64,000 nucleotides of DNA, from contig NZ_LIVV01000004.1 in NCBI RefSeq assembly GCF_001905825.1, positions 431,638-495,637 on the forward strand, written 5' to 3'. The notes beneath the pieces were generated by a model. That model ran no database searches. It saw nothing but the letters and a program-made list of their open reading frames with translations, and was not told the origin of the DNA. Every line of letters starts with the position of its first letter. The first letter of the stretch is position 1. Of this stretch, positions 61,405-64,000 are shown one piece after another. This DNA is from Streptomyces sp. CB02009. GTDB lineage: Bacteria; Actinomycetota; Actinomycetes; Streptomycetales; Streptomycetaceae. A program made the position numbers and the translations under genes.

Positions 61405-61985
61405 GGCGAGCCGATAGTAGGGCGATGAGGGGCGGTTGGGCCGGTCGCATATGCAGACGTTGACAGGCACGTTTCTGCATGGCTGGAAGGTGTCAATGGG
61501 CAAGGAATCCAAGGTAGTTACAGCATTCACCATGGGACCAGTGGTTGCCGAACGGTGTAGGCCTGGCGTGGGGGCGAGGTCTCGAAGAGGTCTCAACTCA
61601 CCTCTACGGGGGATGCGCGCCACGGCGCCCGCCACCGGCGCGCGCCACCCATGCGCGCGCTCCCCCGCCCTGGGCCCGAGGCGGGGCCGGGCCGTGGGGC
61701 GGCTCGTGGGGCGGCCCGTGGGGCGGCTCCCCGCGCCGCTGCGGGGGCCCGTTCAGGGTGGCGTGGCGGGTGGCGTGCCGGGGCGGCCGGCGGGTCCGCG
61801 CGGGTGGCGCGGGCGGAGATCGCGCCGGGGGTGCTTCAGGGGCGTTCGGACGTCGCTTCGTGCGCCGTTCCCCGAGGTCGTGTCCACAGCGTGTCCCTCC
61901 TGTTGTCCACAGCCCATTCGCAGCGGAGGGGAATCCTCTTAAGGTGAGGAGTATTGGCGGTACGGACGGTCGAGGAGGCCACAGA
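61405..61985. other. LacI-hisC intergenic region (repeat and DnaA boxes)
   Basis: This 581-bp gap has no convincing gene. It contains three 12-bp tandem copies of GTGGGGCGGCTC, the middle one with GGCCC, at 61694-61729, and two DnaA-box-like words: GTGTCCACA (61880-61888) and TTGTCCACA (61903-61911), the latter perfect. A near-symmetric GCAGACG...TTCTGC lies at 61453-61478 and might be a LacI operator. The hisC promoter should lie in 61930-61985. Confidence 0.55.
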
Positions 61986-63089
61986 GTGAGCGAGACCAGC
62001 GGGACCAGCGGGACGAGCACGGGCCCGAAGCTGCGCGCCGAGCTGGACGGCGTCCCCACCTACAAGCCGGGCAGGCCGGCGGCCTCGGGTGGGCCCGTGG
62101 CCTTCAAGCTGTCCTCCAACGAGAACCCGTATCCGCCGCTGCCGGGGGTCATGGAGACCACGCTGGCCGCCGCCGCGAACTTCAACCGCTACCCGGACAT
62201 GGCCTGCACGGGTCTGACGGAGGAGCTGGCCGACCGCTTCGGCGTGCCCGTCTCGCACCTTGCCACCGGCACCGGCTCGGTCGGCGTCGCCCAGTCGCTC
62301 CTCCAGGCCACCTCCGGCCCCGGCGACGAGGTCATCTACGCCTGGCGCTCCTTCGAGGCGTACCCGATCATCACGCAGATCAGCGGGGCGACCTCGGTGC
62401 AGGTGCCGCTGACCGAGGGCGAGGTGCACGACCTCGACGCGATGGCCGCGGCGATCACCGACAGGACCCGGCTGATCTTCGTCTGCAACCCCAACAACCC
62501 CACGGGCACCGCGGTGCGGCGGGCCGAGCTGGAGCGCTTCCTCGACCGGGTGCCCTCCGACGTCCTGGTCGTGATCGACGAGGCGTACCGCGAGTTCGTC
62601 CGCGACACCGACATCCCGGACGGCATCGAGCTCTACCGCGACCGGCCGAACGTCGCCGTGCTGCGGACCTTCTCCAAGGCGTACGGCCTGGCGGGGCTGC
62701 GGGTCGGCTTCGCGGTCGCCCACGAGCCGGTGGCGGCGGCGCTGCGCAAGACGGCCGTGCCGTTCGGCGTGAGCCAGCTCGCGCAGGACGCGGCGGTGGC
62801 CTCGCTGCGGGCCGAGGACGAACTCCTCGGGCGGGTCGGCTCCTTGGTGGCCGAGCGCGAGCGGGTCCACGCGGGTCTCGTGGCGCAGGGCTGGACCGTG
62901 GCGGACACCCAGGCGAACTTCGTCTGGCTGCGGCTCGGCGAGCGGACCCTGGACTTCGCGGCGGAGTGCGAGCGGCACGGGGTGATGGTGCGGCCGTTCG
63001 CCGGCGAGGGCGTGCGCGTCACGATCGGCGAGTCCGAGGCGAACGACCTGTTCCTGAAGGCGGCGGAGGGCTTCCGCCGGGAGAGCTGA
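61986..63089 (+). CDS. hisC: Histidinol-phosphate/aromatic aminotransferase (HisC/Pat)
   Basis: The 367-residue fold-I PLP aminotransferase begins with a Thr/Ser-rich leader, then VAFKLSSNENPYPPLPGVME. It has VCNPNNPTGTAVRRAE, VVIDEAYREFV and LRTFSKAYGLAGLRVGFAVA with the Schiff-base lysine. Outside a his operon, actinobacterial members are often aromatic (phenylalanine) aminotransferases, so Pat is as likely as HisC. GTG 61986 follows GAGGAGGCC. Confidence 0.88.
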   Translation: MSETSGTSGTSTGPKLRAELDGVPTYKPGRPAASGGPVAFKLSSNENPYPPLPGVMETTLAAAANFNRYPDMACTGLTEELADRFGVPVSHLATGTGSVGVAQSLLQATSGPGDEVIYAWRSFEAYPIITQISGATSVQVPLTEGEVHDLDAMAAAITDRTRLIFVCNPNNPTGTAVRRAELERFLDRVPSDVLVVIDEAYREFVRDTDIPDGIELYRDRPNVAVLRTFSKAYGLAGLRVGFAVAHEPVAAALRKTAVPFGVSQLAQDAAVASLRAEDELLGRVGSLVAERERVHAGLVAQGWTVADTQANFVWLRLGERTLDFAAECERHGVMVRPFAGEGVRVTIGESEANDLFLKAAEGFRRES

Positions 63090-63110
63090 GCCCGCGCCGG
63101 CCGGCCCGCC

Positions 63111-63202
63111 CGGCCGGTGATGCTCAGGACCGGCCCGTGGCTCAGGACCGGCCGGTGACGCTCCGGACCGGCCGGTGACGGCGAACCGGCCGGTGGCGCT
63201 GA
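63111..63202. repeat. Five-unit tandem repeat after hisC
   Basis: Five degenerate 18-20-bp units run end to end. They start at about 63111, 63129, 63147, 63167 and 63185 with the palindromic core ACCGGCCGGTG, often followed by CGCTCAGG. The array fills most of the gap between convergent genes. Confidence 0.8.
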
Positions 63203-63234
63203 GCCCTGACGTCTCTGGCCTGCCCTGACGGCGG

Positions 63235-63615
63235 TCAGCCGTTGACGCGTTCCACCCGGATCGGGTCGCCGTCCCGGACGGTGGCCAGGATCCGGGGGTC
63301 GTCGTCGAGCACGCCCAGGACGTTGCAGGGGCTCGCGAGCCGGCACTCCTCGCCCCGTGAGATCGGGGTGGGGCCGTAGGGGAGCGCGAGCGCGTCGCCC
63401 TCCGTCCAGAAGGCCACCGTGCCCGGGTCGACGACCTGCCGTGCCCCGGCTTCGACGGAGGCGGCGACCGGAGTGTCGAAGTAGACCTCCTCGCCCCAGG
63501 TCCGGGCGGTGGAGGAGATCGGGAGAGCCCCCGCGAGCGCCGCGCTCGTGGGGGTTTCCTCAAGGGTGGCCGTGGTGTGTCCGGCCGGCCAGACGATGCG
63601 TATCCGAAGGGTCAT
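63235..63615 (-). CDS. Cyclophilin-like-fold protein
   Basis: The 126-residue product begins MTLRIRIVWPAGHTTATLEE and contains EVYFDTPVAAS, DALALPYGPTPIS and LATVRDGDPIRVERV. This resembles the TM1367-like cyclophilin-fold family, of unknown function. ATG 63615 is nine bases after a perfect 7+3+7 palindrome, so transcription may be controlled by a GntR-type regulator that is not in the window. Confidence 0.7.
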   Translation of the reverse strand: MTLRIRIVWPAGHTTATLEETPTSAALAGALPISSTARTWGEEVYFDTPVAASVEAGARQVVDPGTVAFWTEGDALALPYGPTPISRGEECRLASPCNVLGVLDDDPRILATVRDGDPIRVERVNG

Positions 63616-63623
63616 GCCCCGGA

Positions 63624-63640
63624 TTCAACAATATGTTGAA
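63624..63640. promoter_or_regulatory. Operator-like palindrome at the cyclophilin-like gene
   Basis: TTCAACA-ATA-TGTTGAA is a perfect 7-bp inverted repeat with a 3-base centre, directly upstream of the start codon. Its AT-richness stands out strongly from the surrounding DNA. Confidence 0.7.
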
Positions 63641-63720
63641 GGTCCTGGGAAGAGGTGACCTTCGGTAGAGGGACCCCCGACTGAAGGTACGGATTTCGTA
63701 TGAGCAATAATGCTTGTGAA

Positions 63721-63736
63721 TGTGAACGCGTTCACA
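63721..63736. promoter_or_regulatory. Rex operator (ROP) upstream of cydA
   Basis: TGTGAACGCGTTCACA is a perfect palindrome matching the Streptomyces Rex site. Rex senses NADH/NAD+ and represses the cydABCD cytochrome bd operon when NADH is low. It lies 84 bases upstream of the cydA start. Confidence 0.85.
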
Positions 63737-63820
63737 AGCGTGTCCTGGTTCATCCCTTGTTTGGTGGGATTATCCGGGCAAACTGCCGATGTGACCACGG
63801 CGATGTAAGGAGATAACGAC

Positions 63821-64000
63821 GTGGACCTCGCTCTTGCGCCAGAGACCCTGGCGCGCTGGCAGTTCGGCATCACCACCGTCTACCACTTCCTCTTCGTCCC
63901 CCTGACGATCTCCCTCGCCGCCCTCACCGCAGGTCTCCAGACCGCATGGGTCCGCACGGAGAACGAGAAGTACCTCAGGGCGACGAAGTTCTGGGGCAAG
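63821..64000 (+). CDS. cydA: Cytochrome bd ubiquinol/menaquinol oxidase subunit I, N-terminal part
   Basis: CydA is the haem-bearing subunit of the high-affinity cytochrome bd oxidase. The 60 codons seen start (GTG as Met) with DLALAPETLARWQFGITTVY and then HFLFVPLTISLAALTAGLQT, the first transmembrane helix with the conserved H-F-x-F-V-P block around the haem-b595-linked histidine. AAGGAGATAACGAC is a strong ribosome site before GTG 63821. A Rex operator lies upstream, and the gene runs off the window. Confidence 0.95.
   Translation, partial: MDLALAPETLARWQFGITTVYHFLFVPLTISLAALTAGLQTAWVRTENEKYLRATKFWGK

Noticed and set aside
61436..61942. 168-codon plus-strand frame in the LacI-hisC gap
   Set aside because: It is made mostly of repeat-derived Arg/Gly, lacks a ribosome site and has no family resemblance.

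Overview
This window is the replication-origin region of a Streptomyces (or close actinomycete) chromosome. The evidence is very high GC with strong G/C third-position bias, frequent GTG starts, the order DUF721-recF-gnd-dnaN-oriC-dnaA-rpmH-rnpA-yidD-yidC-jag-rsmG-parA-parB, eleven copies of the actinomycete-type parS core GTTTCACGTGAAAC, and Streptomyces-specific ssgR/ssgA and femX. The species cannot be told from the sequence. No tRNA, rRNA, CRISPR array, insertion sequence or prophage was seen; the whole window looks like conserved core chromosome.

Layout. 1-6240: replication genes on the minus strand (the start of a DUF721 gene, recF, gnd, dnaN, dnaA), with oriC between dnaN and dnaA (about 3540-4085, some 17 DnaA-box-like 9-mers and a DnaA-trio element). 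6637-12599: plus-strand rpmH, rnpA, yidD, yidC, jag, rsmG, parA and parB, covering ribosome, RNase P, membrane insertion and chromosome segregation. 12759-13376: a GNAT gene. 13488-23197: a minus-strand cell-envelope and stress block: DUF6049 secreted protein, MurJ flippase, a membrane pseudokinase, SigM with its zinc anti-sigma factor, then trxB-trxA behind an exact sigma-R promoter. 23409-31246: cca, an MFS exporter, ino1 with a PadR regulator, and a class A penicillin-binding protein. 31394-35590: a GT87-like membrane protein, a racemase-like protein, femX and a small membrane protein.

35872-40947: rpsF-ssb-rpsR-rplI, a MATE exporter and dnaB, the last preceded by a DnaA-box cluster. 40938-52613: accessory and regulatory genes (hydrolases, two MarR regulators, GNATs, HAD, flavohaemoglobin, Nudix, LysR, a PLP lyase with a tyrosine phosphatase, cupin and small membrane proteins). 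52857-54203: ssgR-ssgA, the sporulation-septation pair. 54255-64000: a YibE/F protein, TPP riboswitch and thiC, a membrane protein, a PPP-like phosphatase with a Pro/Ala linker, a LacI regulator, a HisC/Pat aminotransferase, a cyclophilin-like protein, and the start of cydA behind a Rex operator.

How it fits together. DnaA, DnaN, DnaB, SSB and RecF act at or after oriC. ParB loads on parS sites, all of which lie to the right of oriC here (10.2-46.1 kb), and ParA moves the complex. MurJ, the class A PBP, FemX, the pseudokinase and SigM concern peptidoglycan. The most noteworthy non-coding signals are the DnaA-trio element, the DnaA-box group upstream of dnaB, parS sites built into hairpins and codons, and operator-like palindromes upstream of padR, marR, ssgR, the cyclophilin-like gene and cydA.
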